DNA of 64,000 bases from Candidatus Methylopumilus turicensis (GTDB taxonomy: Bacteria > Pseudomonadota > Gammaproteobacteria > Burkholderiales > Methylophilaceae): positions 1,690,989 to 1,754,988 of the forward strand of contig NZ_LN794158.1 of NCBI RefSeq assembly GCF_000953015.1, in the 5' to 3' direction. The first letter of the stretch is position 1, and each line of letters begins with the position of its first letter. The notes under the pieces are model-generated. The model made no database searches. It was not told where the DNA came from and saw only the letters and a list, made by a program, of their open reading frames with translations. Shown here in pieces: positions 63,874-64,000 of this stretch. The position numbers and the translations under genes were made by a program.

Positions 63874-64000
63874 TTATACAGCTAAGCGAGCACGGCCCTT
63901 AGCACGACGAGCAGCAATCACTGCGCGACCGCCACGAGTTTTCATGCGTACTAAAAAACCATGTGTGCGTGCGCGACGGACTTTAGATGGTTGATAGGTG
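63874..64000 (-). CDS. rpmH: 50S ribosomal protein L34 (5' end cut by window)
   Basis: Minus-strand translation gives [20 protein letters not shown], then [21 protein letters not shown], which is L34 lacking only its first three residues (normally MKR). The stop codon is at 63874-63876. In most bacteria the next gene beyond this is dnaA, divergent from rpmH, so the origin is expected just outside the window. Confidence 0.96.
   Translation of the reverse strand, partial: TYQPSKVRRARTHGFLVRMKTRGGRAVIAARRAKGRARLAV

Overview
The window looks like a contiguous stretch of a betaproteobacterial chromosome, most likely a methylotroph of the family Methylophilaceae (Methylotenera/Methylophilus-like). 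Clues are the moderate GC content by eye, the gene orders argS-SPOR-dsbA-SDR, ssb-MFS-uvrA and rpmH-rnpA-yidD-yidC-mnmE, and a short pqqA gene (the PQQ cofactor serves methanol dehydrogenases). The genus is inference. Almost every base belongs to housekeeping genes. I see no insertion sequence, prophage, CRISPR array or defence island.

Layout: (1) 1-5443, minus strand: elongasome genes rodA (cut by the window edge), mrdA, mreD, mreC, mreB. (2) 5577-8782, plus: gatCAB amidotransferase, then a cluster of three REP-like palindromes. (3) 8941-17357: pyrE, xth, ssb, a YajR-type MFS transporter, uvrA, mtgA, aroE and a rhodanese. (4) 17358-22602: a nitrogen-control block with glnA, a DUF4124 gene with an apparent frameshift, ntrB, ntrC and a solitary pqqA. 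(5) 22603-28334: mltA, apaG, thiG, thiS (minus), tRNA-Gly(CCC), thiD, thiE, hemL (plus). (6) 28335-34674: a long leader with an intrinsic terminator, then gltB-gltD. (7) 34745-44071: hemE, priA, argS, a SPOR protein, dsbA, an SDR, a TRIC/YadS-like membrane protein and an LtaS/MdoB-type enzyme. (8) 44093-54544: glmS, glmU and the complete atpIBEFHAGDC operon. (9) 54642-64000: parB, parA, rsmG, mnmG, an SHP-type cytochrome c with a cytochrome b561, mnmE, yidC, yidD, rnpA and the start-truncated rpmH. Two perfect parS sites lie here. This arrangement is typical of the replication-origin region, so dnaA/oriC is expected just past base 64000.

How the parts fit: glnA and ntrBC each carry a sigma-54 -24/-12 promoter and an NtrC-type inverted repeat about 120-130 bp upstream of the predicted start of transcription. 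This makes one nitrogen-response circuit, with gltBD supplying the other half of the GS-GOGAT cycle. gltBD appears to be controlled differently, through a roughly 200-nt leader that ends in a strong terminator just before gltB.

The observations most worth following are the gltB leader, the dnaX-like A AAA AAG slippery site in the DUF4124 gene, the orphan pqqA, the parS site inside the cytochrome b561 coding sequence, and the ntrBC sigma-54 promoter that nearly abuts the annotated ntrB start codon.
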